Positions 1 to 9,269 are shown, counted from the first letter of the stretch. The stretch is DNA of 64,000 nt from Ramlibacter lithotrophicus (GCF_012184415.1 NZ_VTOX01000005.1:248001-312000); one strand, 5' to 3'. Numbers and translations are program-made. Notes: generated from the sequence alone by a model not told the origin.

Positions 1-1461
1 ACCCGGCTGTCGGTCGGACCTTCGGCCCTCAGCGCGGTCCTGGTGGGCGCATCGCTGACGGGGCTGGCGCAGCCGGCCAGCCCTGAATGGGTGGCGCTGG
101 CCGTATGGCTCGCGCTGCTGTCCGGCGCGATCCAGGTCGGGCTCGGCGCCGCCGGCGCTGCCTGGGTGCTGAACCTGGTGAGCTCCCCCGTGCTGGCCGG
201 TTTCGCGCAGGGCGCGGCGCTGCTGATCATCGCGTCGCAAATTCCGGCGCTGCTCGGCCTGCAGGGCCCGCTCGCCTCGCTGTGGCAGTCGCCTCAGTTC
301 GACTTCACGGCGCTGGCGTACGGTGTCGGCAGCGTGCTGCTGTTCGTCGCCGGCAAGCGGTTCGTGCCGCGCCTTCCCACCGTGCTGCTGGTTCTGGCCG
401 GCGCCGCGGCGCTGAGCTGGTGGAGCGGCTATTCCGCGCGCGGTGCCGTCATCGGTGCCTTGCCGGTGGGCTTGCCCGCCCCATACTGGCCGCCGCTGCC
501 CCCCGCCGCCACGCTCGCGGCGCTGCTGGTGCCGGCGCTGGTGATCACGCTGGTGAGCTCGCTCGAGATGGCGGCCAGCGCCAAGATCGAGAGCCAGCGC
601 GACGGCAAGCGCTGGGACGCAGGCCAGGACCTGGTCGGCCAGGGCGTGGGCAAGCTCGCCTCGGCCCTCTCCGGCGCGTTTCCGACCAGCACCTCCTTCT
701 CTCGCTCCGCCATCACCTTGTATGCCGGCGCACGCACCGGCTGGGCGACGGTGTTCGCCAGCGGCGTGGTGCTGGTCGTGCTGCTGTTCCTCACCCCCGC
801 CCTCCAACACGTGCCGCGCGCCGTCCTGGCCGCGGTGGTGGTCACCGCGGTGGCCGGCCTGGTCAAGCCGGGGATCGTCGCGCGGCTGTGGCGCATCGAC
901 CGGTTCGAGGCGGTGACGGCGCTGGTCACCTTCGCCGTCACGGTGGCGAGCGCTCCCCGCATCCACTGGGGCGTGCTGGCGGGCGTGCTGCTGGCCCTCG
1001 GCCACTTCCTGTACCTGCGCCTGCACCCGCGCATCATCGAGGTCGGACTGCATCCGGACGGCAGCCTGCGCGACCGGCAGCTGTGGAACCTCACCCGCCT
1101 GGGACCGCAGGTGTTCGCGCTGCGCATGGACGCGGAACTCGATTTCGCCTCGGCCAGCGCCTTCGAGCGCACGCTGGTCGACTACCTTGCCGCGCATCCG
1201 GCCGTGGCCCACGTGTGCCTGTTCGCGCTGCCGATCAACCGCGTCGACGCGACCGGCGTGGAAGTGTTCGGGCAGGTGCGCAAGATGCTGGCGGCCCGCG
1301 GCATCCACCTGCACGTCAGCGGCCTGAAGCTGCCGGTGGAGCGGGTACTCGAGAAGGCCGGCGTGCTGGCGCCGGGGCCGCTGCTGAGCATGTATCGCAC
1401 CGACGCCGAGCTGCTGGCCGCACTGGAGCGCCTCGCCCCGGCCGCGCCCAAGCCCGGCTGA
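1..1461 (+). CDS. SulP-family inorganic anion transporter with STAS domain (5'-truncated)
   Basis: Inner-membrane SulP/SLC26-type anion transporter, probably moving sulfate, bicarbonate or a small dicarboxylate. The reading frame is open from base 1, and the first codons (SVGPSAL) continue the family's conserved N-terminal region, so the gene begins left of the window and the GTG at 43 is internal. About ten hydrophobic segments occupy the first ~330 visible residues, followed by a cytoplasmic STAS domain (about residues 350-460, motif RVDATGVEVF). It converges with the DUF429 gene: the two stop codons abut at 1461/1462. The substrate cannot be read from the sequence. Confidence 0.88.
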   Translation, partial: TRLSVGPSALSAVLVGASLTGLAQPASPEWVALAVWLALLSGAIQVGLGAAGAAWVLNLVSSPVLAGFAQGAALLIIASQIPALLGLQGPLASLWQSPQFDFTALAYGVGSVLLFVAGKRFVPRLPTVLLVLAGAAALSWWSGYSARGAVIGALPVGLPAPYWPPLPPAATLAALLVPALVITLVSSLEMAASAKIESQRDGKRWDAGQDLVGQGVGKLASALSGAFPTSTSFSRSAITLYAGARTGWATVFASGVVLVVLLFLTPALQHVPRAVLAAVVVTAVAGLVKPGIVARLWRIDRFEAVTALVTFAVTVASAPRIHWGVLAGVLLALGHFLYLRLHPRIIEVGLHPDGSLRDRQLWNLTRLGPQVFALRMDAELDFASASAFERTLVDYLAAHPAVAHVCLFALPINRVDATGVEVFGQVRKMLAARGIHLHVSGLKLPVERVLEKAGVLAPGPLLSMYRTDAELLAALERLAPAAPKPG

Positions 1462-2280
1462 TCAGGCGCTGACGATCCAGCCCTCCAGCGGGTCCAACGT
1501 CGCCGGCAGCCCGTACCATGGCGCGCCCTGGCGCCGCGCCCAGGCCGCCTGCATCAGGCACAGCACGGCGTCGAGCCGGTCGCCGCTGGCGTCCGCCACC
1601 AGCGCGTCGCGCTGCGCGTGGGTGAGCTTCAGGCGCAGCCCGAGCCGGGTCTGCCCGTGCTCGAGCGCCGTGATCAAGTCCTTGCGTGCGATCAGCCGCT
1701 CCGGCGTCTGCTTGCCCTTCTCGTCGCTCTTGTAGCTGCGCCGCGCCAGGACCTCGCGTGCCAGCAGCCCCGGATACGCTTCCAGCGCCACCCGGCTCGA
1801 GTCGCCCTCCTGCAGGCCGGGAATGTGCACGCCCGCGGCCAGCAGCCGCGGCAGCGCCGCGTGCAACATGTAGGCCACCGGCGGATTCACCCATTTCATC
1901 GACGGGCTGGAGCCGGCCAGCCTGTCGAAGGCGCGGTTGGCGAACTTGGCGCCGGCCGGCCGGGCCGCGCAGAAGGCAGCGAAGGTCTCGCGGATACGCG
2001 GCCGCGTGAGCGACGCGTAGTGCTCGATGCAGGCACGCCACTGCGTCGGCCAGCCCAGGTGCTCGACCAGTTCACGCGGCAGGCCGAACGGGAAGTCGAA
2101 GCCGCCGACCCACTCCCCCGGTTGCGCGAGCCAGTCGCCGAAGGCGTCGAGCGTCTCGAGCAACTGCGTGCCGGCCAGCGTCACGCGGCCGCCCTGCTCG
2201 TGGCCCAGGGCCAGCACGATCGGCTTGCGGCGTGTCGGCGTGCTGGAGAAATCGCAGCCGACCAGCAGCGGCCCGCTCAC
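1462..2280 (-). CDS. DUF429 family protein
   Basis: Protein of about 272 residues with DUF429 features: an N-terminal GCDFSS segment and GGFDFPFG near residue 60, acidic motifs that suggest an RNase H-like fold. The biochemical role is unknown. The frame is open to a TTG at 2292. I prefer the GTG at 2280 because it forms a GTGA overlap with the stop of the upstream oxidoreductase gene, a typical translational-coupling arrangement. It is the last gene of the leftward folE-BLUF-oxidoreductase group. Confidence 0.75.
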   Translation of the reverse strand: MSGPLLVGCDFSSTPTRRKPIVLALGHEQGGRVTLAGTQLLETLDAFGDWLAQPGEWVGGFDFPFGLPRELVEHLGWPTQWRACIEHYASLTRPRIRETFAAFCAARPAGAKFANRAFDRLAGSSPSMKWVNPPVAYMLHAALPRLLAAGVHIPGLQEGDSSRVALEAYPGLLAREVLARRSYKSDEKGKQTPERLIARKDLITALEHGQTRLGLRLKLTHAQRDALVADASGDRLDAVLCLMQAAWARRQGAPWYGLPATLDPLEGWIVSA

Positions 2281-3269
2281 CCCCGGCTGCAATCCACCAC
2301 CACGTTGCCCATGGCCTGGCCCGACTCGACGAGTTCGTGCGCCTGCACGATGTTGGCCAGCGGCACCCGCTGCGCCACGTTGTGGGCCAGCGCGCCGCGG
2401 CGCAGCCAGGCCGCAAGGTGCGCTTGCGCCTGCGCGCGCGCGGCCGCGTCGAGCTCGTACACGATGAAGAAGCGCAGCCGCACGTGCTGCACGATCAGCG
2501 GGAAGAACGGCAGCTTGAACTCGCCCGCGCCGCTGCCGTAGACGACGACGTCGCCACCCTGCTTCAGCACCTGCAGGTCCAGCGCCGAGTTGGCGGCGAT
2601 GTCGACCTCGATGATGCGGTCCACGCCGGCCCCGGCGGTCGCTTCGCGGATGCGGGCGGCGGCGTCATCGCGCCGGTAGTCGACGGCCAGGTCGGCGCCT
2701 GCGTCCAGCGCGAGCCGCGCCTTGGCATCGCTGCTGACGGTGGCGATCACCTGGCGCGCGCCCAGGAGCCGCGCGCACTGCACGGCGTAATGGCCTACCG
2801 CGCCGGCCCCGCCGGCGACCAGCACCGACTTGCCGGCGACGCCGCCATCGACCGCCGCCGCGTGGTAGGCCGTCAGCGCGGGAATGCCGAGACAGGCGCC
2901 GGCATCGAAGCCTACCTGCTCGGGCAGCTGCACGGCCTGCGCCGACGGCAGCACGACGTATTCGGCCGCCGTCCCCCAGGCCCGCTTCCACGCGGCGTTC
3001 CAGATCCACACCCGCTCGCCGACGCGGGCCGGCGCGACGCCAGCGCCGACGGCATCGACCACGCCCGCGCCATCGCTGTGCGGCACGATGCGCGGGAACG
3101 GCAGCGTCTTGTTGCGCAGCCCGGCGCGGCCCTTGACGTCGGACGGATTGACGCCTGAACACACCACCCGCACGCGGACCTCGCCGGGGCCCGGCTCGGG
3201 CAGCTCGATCCGGCCGACGTGCAGGACTTCGCGCGCTGGACCCGTGGATTCGTAGAAGGCAGCTTGCAT
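2277..3269 (-). CDS. Zinc-type alcohol dehydrogenase / NADPH:quinone oxidoreductase-like protein
   Basis: 330-residue medium-chain dehydrogenase/reductase. An N-terminal GroES-like domain (EPGPGEVRVRV, CSGVNPSDVKGR) is followed by a Rossmann domain with the nucleotide-binding run VLVAGGAGAVGHYAVQ (residues ~145-160). The residues binding catalytic zinc in true alcohol dehydrogenases are not evident, which fits the quinone reductase/crotonase branch that reduces quinones or enals with NADPH. The ATG at 3269 follows a GGAG Shine-Dalgarno sequence. A longer open frame to 3365 overlaps the BLUF gene and has no family similarity. The stop overlaps the DUF429 start. Confidence 0.85.
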   Translation of the reverse strand: MQAAFYESTGPAREVLHVGRIELPEPGPGEVRVRVVCSGVNPSDVKGRAGLRNKTLPFPRIVPHSDGAGVVDAVGAGVAPARVGERVWIWNAAWKRAWGTAAEYVVLPSAQAVQLPEQVGFDAGACLGIPALTAYHAAAVDGGVAGKSVLVAGGAGAVGHYAVQCARLLGARQVIATVSSDAKARLALDAGADLAVDYRRDDAAARIREATAGAGVDRIIEVDIAANSALDLQVLKQGGDVVVYGSGAGEFKLPFFPLIVQHVRLRFFIVYELDAAARAQAQAHLAAWLRRGALAHNVAQRVPLANIVQAHELVESGQAMGNVVVDCSRG

Positions 3270-3288
3270 GTCACGCTCCCGGTCGCAG

Positions 3289-3711
3289 CTACACCCGCCC
3301 GCACACCGCCGCCGTCGCCGCCAGGTCCTCCAGCAGCGCCAGCGAGACCTTGCCGGACAGCGCATACGGGTCGAGCTCCAGCCCTTCCGAGTACTTCAGC
3401 AGCTGGGTGTGGTTGGATTTCGAGATGTTGACCTGGCCCATGCTCCAGCCGCCGAAGCGGCGCTCCAGGATCTCCTCGTAGTGCAGCAGCGTGACGTCGC
3501 GGTGGCGCGCATCGCGGAGGATGTGGCCGTACAGGTCGTTTACCGCGGCGCGGCCGCCTTCGATGCACTGCAGGAAGATGCCGCTGCCGTAGCACAGCAC
3601 GCCGGTGATGCCGTTGGCCGGGTTGTACTCGCGCGACTGGGCCAGGATGGATTCGATCGCCTCCGGGCTCGCGTCCACGGCCCGGCTGGCATAGAGCAGT
3701 CGTACCAGCAT
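3289..3711 (-). CDS. BLUF-domain blue-light sensor protein
   Basis: 140-residue protein consisting almost entirely of one BLUF domain, which binds FAD and senses blue light. The start MLVRLLYAS carries the conserved Tyr near residue 7. NGITGVL and FLQCIEG (Asn near 33, Gln near 48) supply the flavin hydrogen-bond partners, and the WSMG motif near residue 89 carries the semi-conserved Trp/Met. No output domain is fused, so it probably signals through a partner protein. The start lies two bases after the folE stop, so the two genes are probably co-translated. The downstream neighbour is an oxidoreductase gene 19 bases away. Confidence 0.9.
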   Translation of the reverse strand: MLVRLLYASRAVDASPEAIESILAQSREYNPANGITGVLCYGSGIFLQCIEGGRAAVNDLYGHILRDARHRDVTLLHYEEILERRFGGWSMGQVNISKSNHTQLLKYSEGLELDPYALSGKVSLALLEDLAATAAVCGRV

Positions 3712-3713
3712 GG

Positions 3714-4436
3714 CTAATCTCCTTTCCGTGGCGCGAGCGCCAGGAATTCGCGGCGCAGCGCCGCGTCCTTCAGGAACGCGCCGCGCATCACCGAGGTGAT
3801 CATCTTGGCGTCCATGTCCTTCACGCCGCGCCACGCCATGCAGTAGTGGCTGGCCTCCATGACCAGCGCAAGGCCGTCCGGCTGGGTCTTTTCCATGATC
3901 AGATCGGCCAGCTGCACCACCGCTTCTTCCTGGATCTGGGGCCGCCCCATCACCCACTCGGCCAGCCGCGCGTACTTCGACAGGCCGATCACGTTGGTGT
4001 GCTCGTTGGGCATCACGCCGATCCACAGCTTGCCGATCACCGGGCAGAAGTGGTGGCTGCACGCGCTGCGCACCGCGATCGGGCCCACGATCATCAGCTC
4101 GTTGAGGTGTTCGGCATTGGGAAACTCGGTGATCGCCGGCGGCTTCACGTAGCGGCCGCGGAACACCTCGTTGACGTACATCTTGGCGACCCGGCGCGCG
4201 GTGTCGGTGGTGTTGTGGTCGCTCCCGGTGTCGATCACCAGGCTGTCCAGCACCGCCTGCATCTTGCCCTCGACCTCCTGCTGCAGCAGGTCGAGCTCGC
4301 CCGGCTCCAGGAAAGCCGCGATGTTGTCGTTCGCGTGGAACCGCTTGCGCGCAGCCTGGATGCGCTGGCGGATCTTCACCGACACCGGGGTCCCGATGTC
4401 TGCCTCGGATGCGTCCATGGTGGATTCGGCCTTCAT
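3714..4436 (-). CDS. folE: GTP cyclohydrolase I
   Basis: Converts GTP to 7,8-dihydroneopterin triphosphate, the first step of folate and pterin synthesis, in the cytoplasm. Zinc and active-site motifs are visible: SACSHHFCPVIGKLWIG around residue 130, GLSKYARL, and near the C-terminus the SHYCMAWRGVK segment. About 240 residues, slightly longer than E. coli FolE at the N-terminus. The start is uncertain: ATG codons at 4442, 4436 and 4418 and a GTG at 4457 are all in frame without a clear ribosome-binding site. First gene of a group with the BLUF sensor, oxidoreductase and DUF429 genes. nudB, the next pathway step, lies about 5 kb away. Confidence 0.93.
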   Translation of the reverse strand: MKAESTMDASEADIGTPVSVKIRQRIQAARKRFHANDNIAAFLEPGELDLLQQEVEGKMQAVLDSLVIDTGSDHNTTDTARRVAKMYVNEVFRGRYVKPPAITEFPNAEHLNELMIVGPIAVRSACSHHFCPVIGKLWIGVMPNEHTNVIGLSKYARLAEWVMGRPQIQEEAVVQLADLIMEKTQPDGLALVMEASHYCMAWRGVKDMDAKMITSVMRGAFLKDAALRREFLALAPRKGD

Positions 4437-4509
4437 GAGCATGCCAAATGCTAACACCGGGGCCCCCGACCGCCCGCTCGCGGCCCGGCCGCCCCGGACG
4501 GCAGCGCGC

Positions 4510-6234
4510 CTATGCGCCGAGCAGCGCTTCCAGGTCCTGCAGCGTGTTGGCCTCGTGCAAGGGCTTGTCGAAGCGGATGCGCAACATGCGCGGGAAGCGC
4601 ACGGCGATGCCGCTCCTGTGGCGGCCGCTGCGGTTGATGCCTTCGAAGCCGAGTTCGAACACCAGCGACGGCCGCAGGCTGCGCACCGGCCCGAACTTCT
4701 CCACCGTGCTCTTGCGGATGATGGCGTCCACCTGGCGGAACTCCTCGTCGGTCAGGCCGGAATAGGCCTTGGCGAACGGGACCAGCTGCAAGGCGCCCGC
4801 GGCTGGCGGCTCCTTGCGCGCGATCGCCTCGACCACGGCCTCGGCCTCCTCGCGCCCCGCCGGCGCCCGGTTCCATACCGCAAACGTGTAGTCGGTGTGG
4901 ATCGAGGCGCGCCGGCCGTGCCCCGGCTGGGCGTAGACCAGGACGCAGTCGATCGTCATGGGCTCGATCTTCCATTTCCACCAGAGGCCCTCGGCCTTCG
5001 TCCGCCCCGTGCCATAGGCGGCGTCCTGCCGCTTGAGCATGAAGCCTTCCACGCCCAGTTGGCGCGAGCGCTCCCGGCGCTGCGCGAACTCGAGCCAGGA
5101 GCCGGCGGTCTCCACCGGCGACAGCTTGATCCGCGTCGGGCGCAACAGCTGTTCCAGCCGCCGGCGGCGCTCGCGCTGCGGCAGCGCACGCACGTCCATG
5201 CCGTCCTGCTCCAGCAGGTCGTAGGCCATGAAGGTCGCCGGCGCCTCGGCCAGCACCTTCTTCGTAAGCGTCTTGCGGCCGATGCGCTGCTGCAGCAGCG
5301 CGAACGGCGCCGGCCGGCCGACCCAGGTGCCGGGCGGCTCGGCCGGCTCGTCCGACCAGACCACGATCTCGCCGTCGAGGACCGTGCCATCGGGGAGGTC
5401 CTGCGCCAAGGCGACGATCTCGGGAAAGCGCTCGGTCACCAGCTCCTCGCCGCGCGACCAAACCCACACCCGGCCGGCGCGCTTGACGACCTGGCCCCGG
5501 ATGCCGTCGTACTTCCACTCCACCAGCCAGTCGTCGACTGGCCCCAGGCGCGACGCGAACACCTCCGCCGGCGCGTCGAGCTGGTGGGCCAGGAAGAACG
5601 GGTAAGGCTGGCCCTCGTCCTGCGGGGCGCCGCCGCCGTCGGTGGTGGTGGCGACCAGCGCCTGGAACCGCTCCGGCGTCGGCATCACCTTGCCGTCGGT
5701 GTAGCCCATCATGCGCTGCGCCACCAGCTTGGCGTCCACCCCGGCATGCGCCGCCAGCGCCCGCTGCACCAGCAGCTTGCTGACGCCGACCCGGAAGCCG
5801 CCGCCGATCAGCTTGGAGAGCAGGAAGCGCCCGGTCTCGTCCAGCTCGCGCCACCAGGACGTGACGCGCTGCGCGATCTCCGCCTCGCCCATGCCGCGCA
5901 GCGGCAGCAGCCGCCCCTCGACCCATCCGGCCAGGCCAAGGTCGGTCGCCTGGTCGCCCCGCGGCAGCACCAGCGCGATGGTTTCGGCCAGGTCGCCGAC
6001 GGCGTGGTAGCTCTCGTCGAACAGCCAGCCCGGGATGCCAGCCTCCTGGCAGGCGAGCTGAGCGAGAAAACCCATGCTGACCACCTGGCGCGGCTTGCCG
6101 CCGGAGAGGAAATACACGGCCCAGGCCGCATCGCGGGCCGGCGCCTGCGCGAAATAGCGCTGCAGCGCGTCGATCTTCGCGTTGGTCGATGTGGTCGCGT
6201 CCAGTTCGGCGAACAGCTGCACGAAGCGCTTCAT
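4510..6234 (-). CDS. ATP-dependent DNA ligase (ligase-associated repair type)
   Basis: 574-residue ATP-dependent DNA ligase of the bacterial LigB/LigC-type family associated with an MBL exonuclease. An N-terminal helical DNA-binding domain is followed by the adenylation domain with KxDG motif EWKYDGIRG (near residue 240), motif III-like DGEIVVW, and a C-terminal OB-fold region. The ATG at 6234 overlaps the exonuclease stop (ATGA), so the two are coupled. Family knowledge: such ligases act with the exonuclease and often with an Lhr-like helicase and a phosphoesterase. Neither of those is adjacent here; folE is the next gene downstream. Confidence 0.92.
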   Translation of the reverse strand: MKRFVQLFAELDATTSTNAKIDALQRYFAQAPARDAAWAVYFLSGGKPRQVVSMGFLAQLACQEAGIPGWLFDESYHAVGDLAETIALVLPRGDQATDLGLAGWVEGRLLPLRGMGEAEIAQRVTSWWRELDETGRFLLSKLIGGGFRVGVSKLLVQRALAAHAGVDAKLVAQRMMGYTDGKVMPTPERFQALVATTTDGGGAPQDEGQPYPFFLAHQLDAPAEVFASRLGPVDDWLVEWKYDGIRGQVVKRAGRVWVWSRGEELVTERFPEIVALAQDLPDGTVLDGEIVVWSDEPAEPPGTWVGRPAPFALLQQRIGRKTLTKKVLAEAPATFMAYDLLEQDGMDVRALPQRERRRRLEQLLRPTRIKLSPVETAGSWLEFAQRRERSRQLGVEGFMLKRQDAAYGTGRTKAEGLWWKWKIEPMTIDCVLVYAQPGHGRRASIHTDYTFAVWNRAPAGREEAEAVVEAIARKEPPAAGALQLVPFAKAYSGLTDEEFRQVDAIIRKSTVEKFGPVRSLRPSLVFELGFEGINRSGRHRSGIAVRFPRMLRIRFDKPLHEANTLQDLEALLGA

Positions 6235-7250
6235 GCCGGGGGCTCCTGCGTGTCGGCCTCCACGGCGTCGCCGCCGTATTCGGTCTCGAACAGCTCGGCA
6301 CGCAATCCCAGTTCGCCCAGGAAGCGGGCCAGCACCGGCCCGCTGCCGTGGGTGACGATCACCCGCTGCGCGCCGGTGGCGGCGATCGCCTCGAGCAGCC
6401 CCGGCCAGTCGGCGTGGTCGGACAGCACGAAGCCGCGGTCCCAGCCGCCGCGCCGCCGGGTGCCGCGCACCTGCATCCAGCCGCTGGCGAAGGCCGTGCC
6501 CGCATCGCCGAAGCGGCGGATCCACGGACTCGCGACGGCGCTGGGCGGGCAGATCACCAGCGCCCGCCGCAAGTCCGCCTTGTCCTTGACCTCGGTGACG
6601 TGCTGCGTGTCCGGCAGCCCCACGCCGGCCGCGCGGTAGGCGGCGTTGAGCGGCTCGACGGCGCCGTGCACGATCACCGGGCCGATCGACGCGTCGATGC
6701 CGCTCAGGATCCGCTGCGCCTTGCCGAAGCTGTAGCAGGCCAGCACGCTGGCCCGGCCGGCCAGCACGTTGCGGGCCCACCAGTCGTTGATGCCGGCAAA
6801 CAGATCCGCGTCCGGGCACCAGCGGTAGATCGGCAGCCCGAAGGTCGATTCGGTGATGAAGACGTCGCAGCGTACCGGTTCGAACGGCGCGCAGGTCGGG
6901 TCGGGCGCCACCTTGTAGTCGCCGCTGGCCACCCACACCGCACCGCCGTGTTCCAGCCGCACCTGGGCCGAGCCCAGTACATGTCCCGCCGGGTGCAGTG
7001 ACAGCGTCACGCCGTGGTGCACGATGCGTTCGCCATACGCGAGCGTCTGCAAGTGGATGTCGCCCAGCCGGGCCCGCAGCACGTGTTCGCCGGCGGCCGA
7101 CGCGAGGTAGTGGCCGTTGCCGACGCGCGCATGGTCCGAGTGGGCATGCGTGATCACCGCGCGCAGCACCGGACGCCAGGGGTCGATGAAGAAGTCGCCG
7201 GCCGGGCAGTACAGGCCCTCGGGCCGCTGGACGACCAGGTCCTGCGCCAT
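6231..7250 (-). CDS. Ligase-associated MBL-fold DNA exonuclease
   Basis: 339-residue metallo-beta-lactamase-fold protein of the SNM1/CPSF-like group found next to ATP-dependent ligases. The metal-binding signature THAHSDHARVG is near residue 35, followed by HPAGHVLGSAQ, ASGDYK and, near the C-terminus, LSDHADWPGL. Predicted to process DNA ends before ligation. The stop overlaps the ligase start (ATGA), and its own ATG at 7250 shares one base with the clsB stop (TGATG), so translation is probably coupled on both sides. Confidence 0.9.
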   Translation of the reverse strand: MAQDLVVQRPEGLYCPAGDFFIDPWRPVLRAVITHAHSDHARVGNGHYLASAAGEHVLRARLGDIHLQTLAYGERIVHHGVTLSLHPAGHVLGSAQVRLEHGGAVWVASGDYKVAPDPTCAPFEPVRCDVFITESTFGLPIYRWCPDADLFAGINDWWARNVLAGRASVLACYSFGKAQRILSGIDASIGPVIVHGAVEPLNAAYRAAGVGLPDTQHVTEVKDKADLRRALVICPPSAVASPWIRRFGDAGTAFASGWMQVRGTRRRGGWDRGFVLSDHADWPGLLEAIAATGAQRVIVTHGSGPVLARFLGELGLRAELFETEYGGDAVEADTQEPPA

Positions 7251-8470
7251 CAGAGGTACTTCTTGCCCTGGATGATCAGCGCCACGCGCATCAGAGCGAG
7301 CGCCACGTGTTCCATCACGCGCTGGCGCAGCGGCCGCTTGCCGTACTCGTCGGGGCTCATCACCCGCCCTTCCTCGCGCATCGCCTGCAGCAGTCGGGCG
7401 CGCAGCTGGCCGGCGAAGGCCGTGTCGTCGATCACCACGTTGGCCTCGCGCGCCAGCAGCAGGCTCAAGGGATCCAGGTTGGAAGAACCGACCGTGGCCC
7501 AGCGGCCGTCGATCACCGCCACCTTGGCATGCAGGAAGCTCGGCGAGTACTCGTGGATCTCGACCCCGGCACGCAGCAGCGCACCGTACACCGGGCGCGC
7601 CGCGTAGTACTGCATGAAGTACTCGTAGCGCCCCTGCAGCAGCAGCCGCACCTTCACCCCGCGCCGGGCGGCGGCGATCAGCGCCACGCGCATCTTGCGT
7701 CCCGGGACGAAGTAGGCGTTGGCGATGATGATCTCCTTGCGCGCGCGGCCGATCGCGCGCCGGTAGGCGCGCTCGATCCGCGTGCGGTTGCGCAGGTTGT
7801 CGCGCAGCAGCAGCGCGGCCTTCGCCCTCGGATGGGCGTGCCCGGGTCCCGCGCGCCGGCGCAGCCGCCGCCTGGCTCTGGCGGCGCGCAGCGCGTCCAG
7901 CGCCACCGCGAGCTGGACCCGGCGGATGTCGCGCACCGCCTCCATGCGCCACCACAGCTGCGCCATGCTGGTCTCGGCTTCGGCCACCAGCGGCCCGGTG
8001 ACGCGGACGGCGAAGTCCAGCCGGGGCGCCTCCAGCGGCCCGTGGTTCGGATCGTGCAGGTCGTCCAGGACGTTGATGCCGCCGCAGAAGGCCACCTCGC
8101 CGTCGACCACGCACAGCTTGCGGTGGAGCCGGCGCCAACTCCCCAGCCGCAGCATGCCGATCCAGCCGACCGGCGCGTACACGCGCCAGCCGACGCCGGC
8201 GCGCTGCAGGCGCTGCTGCCACGCCGGGGGCAGCGGCGACGTGCCGAAGCCGTCCACGACCACCTTCACGGACAACCCGCGCCGGCCGGCGCGCTCGAGC
8301 GCGGCGGCGACCTGCTCCGCGTCGCCGGTGACGTCGAAGATGTAGGTCTCCAGGAGCACTTCACGCGTCGCGCCGTCGATCGCCGCCACCAGCGCCGGGA
8401 ACAGCTCGCCGCTGCCCTGGAGCAGTCGCACCTCGTGGCCGCTGCGGGGGGTGAACAGGCCGTGGGTCAT
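7250..8470 (-). CDS. clsB: Cardiolipin synthase B-like phospholipase D family protein
   Basis: 406-residue phospholipase D superfamily enzyme with two HKD motifs: HRKLCVVDGEVAFCGG (near residue 116) and LHAKVAVIDGRWATVGSSN (near residue 310). The ClsB/YbhO group makes cardiolipin from phosphatidylglycerol or phosphatidylethanolamine at the inner membrane. A basic arginine-rich linker lies between the two catalytic halves. In E. coli clsB (ybhO) is in an operon with ybhP, and here the gene directly upstream is the ybhP-type nuclease. The start at 8470 lies six bases after the ybhP stop. Confidence 0.9.
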   Translation of the reverse strand: MTHGLFTPRSGHEVRLLQGSGELFPALVAAIDGATREVLLETYIFDVTGDAEQVAAALERAGRRGLSVKVVVDGFGTSPLPPAWQQRLQRAGVGWRVYAPVGWIGMLRLGSWRRLHRKLCVVDGEVAFCGGINVLDDLHDPNHGPLEAPRLDFAVRVTGPLVAEAETSMAQLWWRMEAVRDIRRVQLAVALDALRAARARRRLRRRAGPGHAHPRAKAALLLRDNLRNRTRIERAYRRAIGRARKEIIIANAYFVPGRKMRVALIAAARRGVKVRLLLQGRYEYFMQYYAARPVYGALLRAGVEIHEYSPSFLHAKVAVIDGRWATVGSSNLDPLSLLLAREANVVIDDTAFAGQLRARLLQAMREEGRVMSPDEYGKRPLRQRVMEHVALALMRVALIIQGKKYL

Positions 8471-8476
8471 GGCGGG

Positions 8477-9205
8477 CTAGATGCGGAACTCCGCGATCAG
8501 CGGCAGGTGGTCGGACATGCGCCACCAGATGCGGCCTCGCGGCACGTGCACGCCGACCGGTTTGAGCCCGCGCGCATAGACGTAATCGAGCTGCGTCAGC
8601 GGCAGGCGCGACGGATACGTCAGCACCCGCTCGCCGACGAAGTCGCGCAGGCCGATCCGGTTCATGGCGGGGCGCAGCTTGGCGCCCCAGTCGTTGAGGT
8701 CGCCGGCGACGATCAGCGGCGCCGTGCGCGGCACCTCGCGTTCGATGAACTTGCCGAGCTGCTCGACCTGCCGCACGCGGCTGCCCGCGATCAGGCCCAG
8801 GTGCAGCACGATCACGTGCACCGTCCGCCGGTGCGTCTTCACTTCGACGTGCAGCAGTCCGCGCTGCTCGAACCGGTGGTCGGACATGTCCTCGTGGCCG
8901 TGCGAGACGATCGGCCAGCGCGACAACATCGCGTTGCCGTGCTCGCCGTGGCGCGTCGTCGCATTGGTCTGGTACACCGCCGCGTACCCTTCCGGACACA
9001 GGAACTCCGCCTGCGGCAGCTCGGGCCAGCGCGTGAAGTAGCGCTCCTCGCGCCGGTGCAGCTTGCGCACCTCCTGCAGGCACACGACGTCGGCGTCGAG
9101 CTGCTCCACCGCATGCCCGAGGTTCAGGATCTCCAGCCGCCGCGCCGGGCCCAGCCCTTGCACGCCCTTGTGGATGTTGTAGGTGGCGACCCGCAGCAGC
9201 GCCAT
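8477..9205 (-). CDS. ybhP: Endonuclease/exonuclease/phosphatase family protein (YbhP-like)
   Basis: 242-residue EEP-fold metal-dependent hydrolase. The usual signature blocks are present: RVATYNIHKG at the N-terminus, VVCLQEVR near residue 40, IVAGDLNDWG near residue 155, and MSDHLPLIAEF at the C-terminus with the catalytic His-Asp pair. The substrate is unproven: nucleic acid, or a lipid or nucleotide phosphate. The ATG at 9205 is chosen because the upstream extension to 9331 runs into the nudB coding region and lacks family similarity. Its position upstream of clsB matches the E. coli ybhP-ybhO order. Confidence 0.87.
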   Translation of the reverse strand: MALLRVATYNIHKGVQGLGPARRLEILNLGHAVEQLDADVVCLQEVRKLHRREERYFTRWPELPQAEFLCPEGYAAVYQTNATTRHGEHGNAMLSRWPIVSHGHEDMSDHRFEQRGLLHVEVKTHRRTVHVIVLHLGLIAGSRVRQVEQLGKFIEREVPRTAPLIVAGDLNDWGAKLRPAMNRIGLRDFVGERVLTYPSRLPLTQLDYVYARGLKPVGVHVPRGRIWWRMSDHLPLIAEFRI

Positions 9206-9269
9206 CGTCAGCGCGCCTCCAGGGCCGCCGCGGCGGCCGCCAGGGGATCGGCGTGCCGGAACTGCTGCC

